Source: Anaerolinea thermophila UNI-1
GTDB lineage: Bacteria > Chloroflexota > Anaerolineae > Anaerolineales > Anaerolineaceae
Reading direction: 5' to 3'
NCBI RefSeq assembly: GCF_000199675.1
Contig: NC_014960.1
Coordinates: 3,224,001-3,288,000 of the forward strand
DNA: 64,000 bases
Below the pieces are notes generated by a model, which was not told where the DNA came from, did no database searches, and saw only the letters and a program-made list of their open reading frames with translations. The translations under genes and the position numbers were made by a program. Positions 33,671 to 41,267 of this stretch are shown piece after piece. Within the stretch, counting starts at the first letter, position 1. Every line of letters starts with the position of its first letter.

Positions 33671-35392
33671 TTACTTCACGACCGGCAGTTCCGCCGCCAC
33701 CCAGGCGCCCATACCGCCAGCCAGGTTGATGACGTTGGTGTAGCCGTTCATGCGCAGTGCCATCATCGCCAGCGCGGCACGGTGACCAGACTTGCACACC
33801 ACCACAATGCGGGCATCTTTGGCGGGCAGTTTGTCCAGGTTCGCCCAAAGGGTCGTCACCGGCACGTTGACAGCGCCGTCAATGTGACCGTCTTCGGTAA
33901 ATTCCTTCTCGGTGCGCACATCCAGCACGAAGGGCTTCTCGGCTTCGCCCAGCGCCAGGTTCAAATCGGCGGCTTTGATGGTGCCAAAGCCCTCGGGCAG
34001 TCCGGCAAAGAAGGCTTTCAGCCCTTCCAGGCGCAGAGCATCCACCTGCGGGGCGGTGCCGGCTTTGGGGGCTTCGGGCATCGAGCCGGTGACCACCGGC
34101 AGTTCGGCTTTCTTCCAGGCGTTCAGACCGCCCGCCAGGTTGACCACATCGGTATAGCCCAGGAAGCGCAGTGCCGCCGTCACGAACGCGCCGCGGTGAC
34201 CGGACGCGCAGTAGACCACGATGGGCTGATCCTGCGCAGGCAGTTTATCCAGGTTATCCAGCACCTCGCGCACGGGGATGTGAACAGCGCCTTCAATGTA
34301 GCCGTCCTTCTCCAGTTCGGCGGCTTCGCGCACGTCCAGAATGAAAGGGGCTTTCTCGGCAAGAGCCGTGTTCAGGTTCGCCGCGGTGATGGTGTAGAAG
34401 TTTTCCGGCAGGTTGGTGAGGAAGTCACCCCACAGAGCGTTCCAGTCCACCACGCCTTCCAGCGGGAAGCCCGCGGCTTTCCAGGCGTTGATGCCGCCCG
34501 CCAGATTGATGACGTTGGTGTAGCCCAGCAGGCGCAAGCCCATGGTGACAATCGAACCGCGGTGTCCGGAGACGCAGTAAATCACGATGGGGGCGTCTTT
34601 GGCGGGCAGTTTGTCCAGGCTGGCGAAGAGGGTTTCCATGGGCAGGTTGACTGCGCCGGCAATATAGCCGTTTTTCTGATATTCATCCTCGCGGCGGATG
34701 TCAATCAGGTTGTAGGCTTTGCCTTCCGCCAGGTCGGCATTGAGTTTGTCGGCTTTGATGGTGTAGAAGTCATCGGGCAGGTTGGCAAAGAAGCCCTTGA
34801 GCAGTTCATACAACGCCTGATCTTTGATCTCCGGGGCAGTGCCGGCTTTGGGGGCTTCGGGCATCGAGCCGGTGACGACCGGCAGTTCGGCTTTCTTCCA
34901 CGCGCCCAGACCGCCCGCCAGGTTGCGCACGTTGCTGTAGCCCAGCAGTTTCAGCGCCGCAGTGACAAAGCCGCCGCGGTGACCGGATGCGCAGTACACC
35001 ACAATGGGCTGATCCTGCGCGGGCAGTTTGTCGAGGTTCTCCAGAACCTGGCGCACGGGGATGTGAACAGCGCCTTCGATGTAGCCGTCCTTCTCCAGTT
35101 CGGCGGCTTCGCGCACGTCCAGCAGGAAGGGGGCTTTCTCCGCCAGTTCCTCGTTCAGTTTGGCGGCTGTTACCGTGCCGTAGCCTTTATCGGCGGGCAG
35201 GCTGGCAATCAACTGGCTCCACAATGCCTGGACATCGGGGGCAACGGTGGGTTCAGGCGTGGCGGTGGCTTCGACCACCGGCGCCACGGTATTGGTGGGG
35301 GCAACCGTGGGGGTTGCCGCCGGGGCGCAGGCGTTCAGCACCAGCGCCACCAGCACCAGGACGATAAGGGGGAAGGAAAGTTTACGAGACAT
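33671..35392 (-). CDS. Lipoprotein with four tandem rhodanese domains (ExtH-like)
   Basis: The 573-residue protein has a lipoprotein signal (LVLVALVLNAC, C22), a Thr/Pro linker (23-52) and four rhodanese domains, each with the active loop C-x-S-G-H-R: C134, C273, C395 and C533. All four catalytic cysteines are present. Domains 1 and 3, with the linker after each (VVTGSMPEAPKAGTAP), are nearly identical, showing recent internal duplication of a two-domain unit. Rhodaneses transfer sulfane sulfur or bind selenium or tellurium oxyanions. It follows the multiheme cytochrome gene by 27 bases, recalling the Geobacter ExtH next to ExtKL. Confidence 0.93.
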   Translation of the reverse strand: MSRKLSFPLIVLVLVALVLNACAPAATPTVAPTNTVAPVVEATATPEPTVAPDVQALWSQLIASLPADKGYGTVTAAKLNEELAEKAPFLLDVREAAELEKDGYIEGAVHIPVRQVLENLDKLPAQDQPIVVYCASGHRGGFVTAALKLLGYSNVRNLAGGLGAWKKAELPVVTGSMPEAPKAGTAPEIKDQALYELLKGFFANLPDDFYTIKADKLNADLAEGKAYNLIDIRREDEYQKNGYIAGAVNLPMETLFASLDKLPAKDAPIVIYCVSGHRGSIVTMGLRLLGYTNVINLAGGINAWKAAGFPLEGVVDWNALWGDFLTNLPENFYTITAANLNTALAEKAPFILDVREAAELEKDGYIEGAVHIPVREVLDNLDKLPAQDQPIVVYCASGHRGAFVTAALRFLGYTDVVNLAGGLNAWKKAELPVVTGSMPEAPKAGTAPQVDALRLEGLKAFFAGLPEGFGTIKAADLNLALGEAEKPFVLDVRTEKEFTEDGHIDGAVNVPVTTLWANLDKLPAKDARIVVVCKSGHRAALAMMALRMNGYTNVINLAGGMGAWVAAELPVVK

Positions 35393-35419
35393 ACTTCTCT
35401 CCTCGATAAAAATGGGTTT

Positions 35420-36778
35420 TTACTGTCCCGGAATGGGCGCAGGGATGTCTTCGACAATGACCCTGCGGTTGGCTTCCAACTCTTCCGGTTTGACCTTATC
35501 AGCCGTCAGGAACAGATCGCTGTTGCCGTGACAACTGTTACAGGACGAATTTTGCGGTGTCTTGCGCTGGATGTTGTGCGGGGTGGTGTACATCCAGGTG
35601 GGACGCAGGTTGAAGTTCGGCAAGAGGTTTTCGCCGTAGTACTGATAACTGGTGGGCGAAGCCGGCACATGCCGCACCACCACGTACTCGTAGGGGCGGT
35701 TGGGGTTGTCGGTGGCGTTCCTGCCGATGAAGAAGGTCAGGTACGTGCCTTCTGTCTTGTAGAAGGGCAGGTTGGTCTTGTCGCTGATGGCAACATGACA
35801 GCCATCGCACGAGGTGTACTGCACCGAGTGGCACACCTGGCACTGCAGTTTGTCCTTGTGCAGGACGTGCTGAGGGATGGTATCGCCAGACGCGCCCACC
35901 TGCTGGTGGCAGTCCTCGCAGGCGGGGGTCTGCTCACCCCAGTAGCGGTTGCCACGGGCGTCTTCCGGCGTGGTGTGAAGCGTGGCGCCTTCGTGGCAGG
36001 ACACGCAGTTCATGCGCCCCTGACGGAAGTGCACATCGCCGGGGATGCCTTCGTTCTTGCCGAGATACTCGTTGCCCACCCGCGTGCCGTGGCAAGCCGT
36101 GCAGGTGCGCGTCATCGGCGGGGTTTTGACGAAGTTATGCCCTTCCAGCAGTCCGCCGCCCACGTTTTGCGGTTGCGTAATGTGGCAGTCGCCGCAGGAT
36201 GTGTGGCATTTGGAGCAGTGATTGTTGAAGGCTTGCTCCAGCGCAAGATGATTCTCCGGCACACTGCGCGCCTGCATGGAAACGGCATACCCCGCCAGCG
36301 AAGCGTGCAGGCTGTTGGGATACTCGGCAGTAATGTCTTTGTGGCACATATCACACCGTCCACTGCCTTCTGCCGAGGGGTTGGCAATCAAACCGGTGTG
36401 GGCGGTTTCCTTATCGGGCGACTGCGTGCCGCCGTGGCACTGCACGCAGGTAAAGCGTCCGTGCGTGGTTTTTTTGAAGTCGGCGCTGACCAGCACCTTT
36501 TCCCATGGCTCCAACGGAGCCACTTCGCCCCCTCAGCCAGCCCCTTCAGATTCGGAGACGACCTCTTCTTCGGGCTTGGCGGTGTCGATGAGGCGATCCT
36601 TGTCGGTGTGACATTCCAGACAATAATCCACTTTGGGGGTGGGGGTGGGGATCGCCGTGGGCGGGACTTCGGGGGTGGACTGAGCCGTCGGCTCGGCGAC
36701 CTGCGCCGTGCGGGCGCATCCGCTGAGCAACAGCAGGGTCAACCCCGCCAGTCCGATCCAGAGACGCCAGTTTTTCAT
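35420..36778 (-). CDS. Multiheme c-type cytochrome lipoprotein with in-frame UGA (candidate selenoprotein, ExtKL-like)
   Basis: A lipoprotein start (ATG 36778; LTLLLLSGC, C21) with a Pro/Thr linker and one heme site CLECH (53-57) runs to a TGA at codon 82 (36535-36533). The same frame continues open for 370 codons with ten more C-x2-C-H sites, ending at 35420: eleven hemes in 452 residues. The downstream part alone lacks an export signal, yet c-heme attachment needs export. A hairpin fitting bacterial SECIS geometry follows the UGA. NCBI family names include a (seleno)protein ExtKL beside rhodanese ExtH in selenite/tellurite reduction operons. Alternatives: a nonsense mutation, a sequencing error, or restart at GTG 36523, which has GAGGGGG upstream. 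Confidence 0.78.
36505..36523 (-). promoter_or_regulatory. Candidate bacterial SECIS hairpin in the cytochrome gene
   Basis: On the minus strand GTGGCTCC-GTT-GGAGCCAT forms 6 Watson-Crick GC-rich pairs plus a T-A and a G-T pair. The loop is three bases starting with G and lies 17 bases after the UGA. Remembered bSECIS rules are a loop of 3-14 bases with G in the first two positions, an upper stem of at least 4 bp, and 16-37 bases from UGA. All are met. Confidence 0.6.
36533..36535 (-). other. In-frame UGA codon 82 of the multiheme cytochrome (possible Sec recoding site)
   Basis: The codon lies in context GAG-TGA-GGG-GGC-GAA. Reading frame, composition and protein logic (signal before, hemes after) continue across it. 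Confidence 0.7.
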
Positions 36779-36853
36779 GCACATTCTCCCTTTGTGGTAT
36801 TTTTCACAAATCTCATCCAATTTTAAGAAATATCCTCACCCCCTGTAAGTGTG

Positions 36854-36870
36854 AATGGTCATATTCCATT
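36854..36870. promoter_or_regulatory. LysR-type T-N11-A box, upstream copy
   Basis: Inverted repeat AATGG-N7-CCATT, containing T-N11-A, in the gap between the divergent cytochrome and LysR genes. Its centre is 39 bases from that of the second box. Confidence 0.5.
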
Positions 36871-36893
36871 ATTTTGAAGCATGATAAAATTTG

Positions 36894-36908
36894 ATAAGCA
36901 ATGCTTAT
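36894..36908. promoter_or_regulatory. LysR-type T-N11-A box, palindromic, near the lysR start
   Basis: ATAAGC-AAT-GCTTAT is a perfect palindrome with T-N11-A, located 17 bases before the LysR ATG. A natural autoregulatory site. Confidence 0.6.
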
Positions 36909-36925
36909 GAATGGGAGAAACAGGC

Positions 36926-37864
36926 ATGTTTGATCCGCATCAACTGCGCGTGTTTATCGTTGCCGCCGAGACGCTCAATTTCTCGCAAGCCGCAAAAAAA
37001 TTGAACCTCTCTCAGCCTGCGGTTACTCAAACCATTCAGTCGCTGGAAGCGCAGTTGGGCAAAGCGCTGTTTCACCGCCAGCAGCGCAAACTGGCGCTGA
37101 CCGAAGAAGGGCAAGCCTTCCTGCCGGTGGCGCATCAACTGGTGGCGTTAAACATCCGCGCCCGCGATCTGGTGGAAACCAGCCGCGATCAGGTCACCGG
37201 GCAGTTGAGCATTGCCTGCAGTACCACGCCGGGCAAGTACATCCTGCCGGTAGTGCTCAGCCACTTTATTTCCCGCTACCCACGGGTGAGCGCACAGTGC
37301 CTGGTGACCAGCCGCGCCGATGCGCTGAGCGCGCTGGAACAGGGCAATGCACAGTTTGCCTTTTCCAGCAGTATCGAAGAGTTTGACCATCATTACGAAT
37401 TTTTCCCTTTTATCGTTGACCCGGTGCTGTTAATCGTGCCTGCCGATCATCCCTGGGCAGGCAAAGGGGAGATTGACCTTGAGGAACTGCCGCGCGAACG
37501 CTTCATCCTGCGCGAAGAAACCGCCGGAACGTACCGGGTGGTCAAGACTGAACTGGCAAGGCATGGTTTCAACATCCACGACCTGCCGGTAACCCTGCGC
37601 CTGGGCAATTCCGAAGCCATCGCCATTGCCGTTTCGGAAGGAACGGGTGTGGGCTTTGTTTCGGGCATCCTCTTGCGGCATTTGCGCCTGCCCAATGTAG
37701 CCGTGGTGCGGGTGCACGGCATGACTTTTGAACAGACCATTTACATGTGCCGCCATCGCCTGAATCCCACGGGGAACGCCGGGGCAGCCTTCTGGCAGTT
37801 CATCCACACGGAGCGCGGCTCCATTCAGCGGCAACTGCTCGGCGAAAGCGCCGCTGTTGTATAA
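36926..37864 (+). CDS. LysR-family transcriptional regulator
   Basis: From ATG 36926 the protein has 312 residues. An N-terminal winged helix-turn-helix (MFDPHQLRVFIVAAETLNFS; AAKKLNLSQPAVTQTIQSLE) is followed by the periplasmic-binding-like effector domain (about 90-295). GGGAGAAAC precedes the chosen ATG; the 36911 ATG overlaps that site. It is divergent from the cytochrome-rhodanese genes with two T-N11-A boxes between them, so it very probably controls them. The effector is unknown; relatives CysB and CbbR sense sulfur or carbon metabolites. Confidence 0.92.
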   Translation: MFDPHQLRVFIVAAETLNFSQAAKKLNLSQPAVTQTIQSLEAQLGKALFHRQQRKLALTEEGQAFLPVAHQLVALNIRARDLVETSRDQVTGQLSIACSTTPGKYILPVVLSHFISRYPRVSAQCLVTSRADALSALEQGNAQFAFSSSIEEFDHHYEFFPFIVDPVLLIVPADHPWAGKGEIDLEELPRERFILREETAGTYRVVKTELARHGFNIHDLPVTLRLGNSEAIAIAVSEGTGVGFVSGILLRHLRLPNVAVVRVHGMTFEQTIYMCRHRLNPTGNAGAAFWQFIHTERGSIQRQLLGESAAVV

Positions 37865-37872
37865 TCTCCTTC
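37860..37872 (+). promoter_or_regulatory. Leaderless-type promoter of aroQ
   Basis: TATAAT (37860-37865), seven bases, ATG at 37873. The box overlaps the stop region of the lysR gene; no Shine-Dalgarno precedes the ATG. Confidence 0.6.
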
Positions 37873-38334
37873 ATGAAAAAAGCCTACCTGATTTTGCACG
37901 GTGCAAACCTGAACCTGCTGGGAACGCGCGAGCCGCAGGTGTACGGCGCGGAGACGCTGGCGGAAATCAACGCCCGCCTGCACGCCCTGGCGCAGGAACT
38001 GGGCGTGAGCATCCGCTGTTTTCAGTCCAACCACGAGGGTGAACTCATCGAAGCCCTGCACGGAGCGCGCGCCTGGGCGGATGGGGTGGTGTTCAACCCC
38101 GGGGCGTTCACGCACACGTCCATTGCCCTGCGCGATGCCATTGCCGCCATCGGCATTCCGGTGGTGGAAGTGCATCTCTCCAACGTGGTTGCCCGCGAGG
38201 AATTTCGTCACCGCTCGCTGATTGCGCCGGTGTGCCTGGGAAGCATTGCCGGGTTTGGCTGGCAGTCGTATGCGCTGGCACTGCGCGCGCTGGCGGAGCG
38301 CAGTGGCACGGAGGTTGCACGGCAAGCCTCTTGA
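37873..38334 (+). CDS. aroQ: 3-dehydroquinate dehydratase, type II
   Basis: The 153-residue enzyme carries all type II landmarks: LILHGANLNLLGTREPQVYG near the start (catalytic Arg and the lid Tyr), FQSNHEGELIEAL, FNPGAFTHTSIALRDAI, VVEVHLSNVVAREEFRH (catalytic His) and APVCLGSIAGFGWQSY. It performs the third step of the shikimate pathway. The start at 37873 is fixed by homology; upstream in-frame codons lie within the lysR gene. The next gene follows by 23 bases. Confidence 0.96.
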   Translation: MKKAYLILHGANLNLLGTREPQVYGAETLAEINARLHALAQELGVSIRCFQSNHEGELIEALHGARAWADGVVFNPGAFTHTSIALRDAIAAIGIPVVEVHLSNVVAREEFRHRSLIAPVCLGSIAGFGWQSYALALRALAERSGTEVARQAS

Positions 38335-38357
38335 ACCTGTCTGGAGAGGTGAAGTCC

Positions 38358-40739
38358 GTGCCTGTTGGAGAAGAGAAAACCCGGAAGACCGCCACGCCTG
38401 CTCGCGGTGACACGCAAGCGCCTGCTGAACCGGTGTCCGAGCCTGCCGAGGACACCAATGCGCTTAAAAAGTGTCGTTGCGATCGCGCAGCACTCCCGAA
38501 GGAAGCCTCCCGCAGGGGTGAAGCAACCTCCCGCAGAACTGGCGAACGGGAGACTGCCGCGCTCGCTCGCGGTGACACGCAAGCGCCCGCCCGCGGTGCG
38601 TTTCTCAATCCCCTCAGAAAATGGTCATGGGGTTCATTTTCCCCTTCCACATGGCTTATCTGGCTGGCTGGGCTGATGGGCTTTGCCCTGTTGCTCTCTC
38701 TGCCCTTCCCCGTCCGCGGGCAGGACGAGTCTCCCTTCTTCTACACCTATCTTCCCCTAATCTCCAACGAACCGCCGCCGCAGTGGGTGGGTCCATTTGG
38801 CGGGTATGTGGTGGCTCTGGAAACCGACCCGCGCGACCCCAATATCGTCTATGCCGGGACGTTTGGCGCGGGGGTGTACAAAAGCACCGACGGCGGGGCG
38901 CACTGGTTTCCCGCGCGCGAGGGCTTGACCAACCTGATGATTAACTCGCTGGCGGTGGATACGCTCAATCCCGCCACGCTGTACGCCGGCACTTACCGCA
39001 ATGGGGTGTTCAAGTCCACTAACGGCGGGATGACCTGGTTCCCCGTGAACAACGGCATTGCCGCCGGGGCAATCGTCTATACGCTGGCGATAGATCCCGA
39101 GAACTCCAACCGCGTGTATGCCGGGACGCGCATTTACAAGGACGCGGCAGAACCGCCCTGGAAGGGCATCCTCTACAAGAGCGAGGACGGGGGCAATTCC
39201 TGGCGGGCAGTGCTGGAAAATGTCGGCGGGAGCGACCAGCAGGACTGGGTGTACTCCATTGCCCTGCTTCCCCGCGACCCCAATATCATCCTTGCCGCCA
39301 CGCACGAACACGGGGCGTACCTCAGCCGCGATTACGGGCGCACCTGGTCTCCCGCCAACACCGGCGTGGATGATCTCTCCGGGCGGGCGGCGCTGTTTGA
39401 CCCGCGCTACCGCAATCCCAGCGTGGCGTACATGGGCACATGGCACCGCACCGGCTTCTACAAATCCACCAACGACGCGATGACCTGGACACTGCTTTCC
39501 TACCCCAACGTCAAGGTGTACGGCATGGCAATTGACCCGCAGGCGCCGGCAAACCTCTACGCGGCGACGTTCTCCAATCACGGCGTGCTGAAGAGCGCCA
39601 ACGGCGGGCAGTCGTGGACGGTGACCGGCTTGACGAACGAACTGGTGTACAGCGTGCGCGTCAATCCGGGCAACAGCGCGCTGGTGTATGCGGGGGTGGT
39701 GGCGAACGGCGTGTACCGCAGTACTGACGGGGCAAAGAACTGGAGTAACGCTTCCAGCGGGCTGGCACACCTCAACACCACCGGGCTGGCAGTGGTGCCG
39801 GGGACGCCCGCGCGCTGGTACGCGGCGGTGTACGGCAAGGGCATCTTCCTCAGCACCGATGAAGGCAAAACCTGGACGCTGGTCAACAGCGGGCTGGGCA
39901 ACCTCAACCTGCGCGGCTTGATTGCCCATCCCACCAACCCCAACCGCCTGTTTGCCCTCACCGAGGGCGGGCTGTACCGCCTGGACGTGCCTGCCTCTTC
40001 CTGGACGAAGTTAACGCTCATCGGCGAAGGCATGGGACTGACCGGGAAGGATGCCCTGCCGCCTCTGCCGGTCACTCCCCCCGACCCGTTGAGCCTGCTG
40101 ACGCCCGAGGAAGCGCCTTCGGCACAAACCCGCGCCCTGCCGGCTTCTCCCATGCTGACGCTTGCCTTTGCGCCTTCCAGCGCCGGCACAGCCTACCTGG
40201 GGACGGGCGGGGCGGGCGTGTACCGCAGTGACGACGGCGGTCTGACCTGGAGCGCGGCGGGGCTGAATGGGCAGAGTATCGTTGCGCTGGCGGTGCATCC
40301 CGCCAATCCCCAACAGGTGACGGCGGCAACTTCAGGCGGGGCGCTGTACCGCAGTGAGGACGGCGGGAACACCTGGACGAGCCTGCCAGTGCCGGGCGGG
40401 AGCGTGTACGCCCTGGCAATCCCACCCGCCGAGCCAGCCAGCCTTTACGCAGGCACTGCCGCGGGCGTGTACCGCCTGAACGGCGGGGTGTGGAGCGCGC
40501 TGGGGCTGAATGGGCGCGCAGTGTATGCGCTTTGGAACGACCCGGCGCAAACGGGGCGCTGGATTGCCGCCGGACAGGGCGGAGCCTTCCTCTCGGAAGA
40601 TGGGGGGATGACCTGGCTCGAACTGGAGCCGCAACTGCGCAGTCTCAACGTCAACGCTCTGCGGGCTGACCCGGCAAACCCGCACTGGATGTACTTCCTC
40701 ACCGCTGAAAGCGGCATCCTGCGGCGCTGGGTGCGCTGA
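38358..40739 (+). CDS. Exported beta-propeller protein with Asp-box (BNR/sortilin-like) repeats
   Basis: From GTG 38358 (GGAGAGG 8 bases upstream) the protein has 793 residues. Residues 1-95 are low-complexity, basic and encoded by dispersed-repeat DNA. A membrane segment follows (STWLIWLAGLMGFALLLSLP), then the propeller region with eleven Asp-box-like motifs (for example KSTDGGAHW, KSTNGGMTW, RSEDGGNTW, LSEDGGMTW), a linker near 570-600, and a final propeller section. Such proteins are surface sialidase-fold or Vps10-like propellers without obvious catalysis. The true start could be later, but no in-frame ATG, GTG or TTG was seen between the repeat and the membrane segment. Confidence 0.8.
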   Translation: MPVGEEKTRKTATPARGDTQAPAEPVSEPAEDTNALKKCRCDRAALPKEASRRGEATSRRTGERETAALARGDTQAPARGAFLNPLRKWSWGSFSPSTWLIWLAGLMGFALLLSLPFPVRGQDESPFFYTYLPLISNEPPPQWVGPFGGYVVALETDPRDPNIVYAGTFGAGVYKSTDGGAHWFPAREGLTNLMINSLAVDTLNPATLYAGTYRNGVFKSTNGGMTWFPVNNGIAAGAIVYTLAIDPENSNRVYAGTRIYKDAAEPPWKGILYKSEDGGNSWRAVLENVGGSDQQDWVYSIALLPRDPNIILAATHEHGAYLSRDYGRTWSPANTGVDDLSGRAALFDPRYRNPSVAYMGTWHRTGFYKSTNDAMTWTLLSYPNVKVYGMAIDPQAPANLYAATFSNHGVLKSANGGQSWTVTGLTNELVYSVRVNPGNSALVYAGVVANGVYRSTDGAKNWSNASSGLAHLNTTGLAVVPGTPARWYAAVYGKGIFLSTDEGKTWTLVNSGLGNLNLRGLIAHPTNPNRLFALTEGGLYRLDVPASSWTKLTLIGEGMGLTGKDALPPLPVTPPDPLSLLTPEEAPSAQTRALPASPMLTLAFAPSSAGTAYLGTGGAGVYRSDDGGLTWSAAGLNGQSIVALAVHPANPQQVTAATSGGALYRSEDGGNTWTSLPVPGGSVYALAIPPAEPASLYAGTAAGVYRLNGGVWSALGLNGRAVYALWNDPAQTGRWIAAGQGGAFLSEDGGMTWLELEPQLRSLNVNALRADPANPHWMYFLTAESGILRRWVR
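38400..38587. repeat. Dispersed-repeat DNA inside the surface-protein gene
   Basis: Two 23-bp direct repeats (38400-38422 and 38565-38587, beginning GCTCGCGGTGACACG) flank a 32-base segment (38471-38502) that matches, with one mismatch, the reverse complement of units at 53963-53993 and 54090-54120 in a non-coding block. Confidence 0.8.
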
Positions 40740-40750
40740 ACAAGAAAGTT

Positions 40751-41263
40751 TTATTCCATGTGTTGATGCGTTTGGGGAATTTTGCCCTCTAAAATCAACT
40801 GCGTGGCGCGGAACGCCAGCGGGGGCAGGGCACTGCGCGGGAAGAAAGCCGCTTTGCCGGCATCGTCGCCTGCCTGCAGGTCGCCTTCGACCACTTCGGC
40901 GCGGTAGGCAATGACGATATCCGCGCCGCTGGGGTGTTCGCGTCCCGGCACAATGCCCAGCAGTTGCGTCACCCGCACCACCAGCCCGGTCTCTTCCAGA
41001 CATTCGCGCTCGGCGGCGCGGGCGGGGTCTTCGTGGGCGTCCATGAACCCGGCGGGCAGTGACCATAAGCCCTGCAGGGGCGGGTTGAGGCGCTGGACGA
41101 GCAGGACTTCTTCGCCGCGCTCCACCAGCACGGCAACCGCCACCTTGGGGTCTTCAAAGTAAATCCAGCCGCACTGCGGGCAGACCGGATGATCCCTGCC
41201 AAACAAAAAGCGCGTTTCCAGGCGCGCTCCACATTGCAGACAAAACCGGGCTTTTCCTGCCAT
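40751..41263 (-). CDS. NUDIX hydrolase with N-terminal zinc ribbon
   Basis: The 170-residue protein starts with a zinc ribbon (FCLQCGARLETRF...PVCPQCG, four Cys) like NudC/NADH pyrophosphatases, then an intact Nudix box GFMDAHE-x7-RECLEETGL. It probably hydrolyses a nucleoside-diphosphate-linked compound such as NADH or an RNA cap. The start at 41263 has AAAGGGA 8 bases upstream, inside the end of the preceding gene; the in-frame start at 41428 is rejected. Third gene of the sigma-factor operon. Confidence 0.9.
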   Translation of the reverse strand: MAGKARFCLQCGARLETRFLFGRDHPVCPQCGWIYFEDPKVAVAVLVERGEEVLLVQRLNPPLQGLWSLPAGFMDAHEDPARAAERECLEETGLVVRVTQLLGIVPGREHPSGADIVIAYRAEVVEGDLQAGDDAGKAAFFPRSALPPLAFRATQLILEGKIPQTHQHME

Positions 41264-41267
41264 ACAC

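Noticed and set aside
35420..36523. Separate cytochrome gene starting at GTG 36523
   Set aside because: It has a possible ribosome-binding site, but the product would have no export signal for c-heme attachment, and the frame is continuous with the upstream lipoprotein part. Kept as an alternative only.
33659..36826. A 1055-codon plus-strand ORF across the rhodanese and cytochrome genes
   Set aside because: Antisense shadow of GC-rich repeated domains. The minus strand has clear rhodanese and heme motifs and lipoprotein signals.
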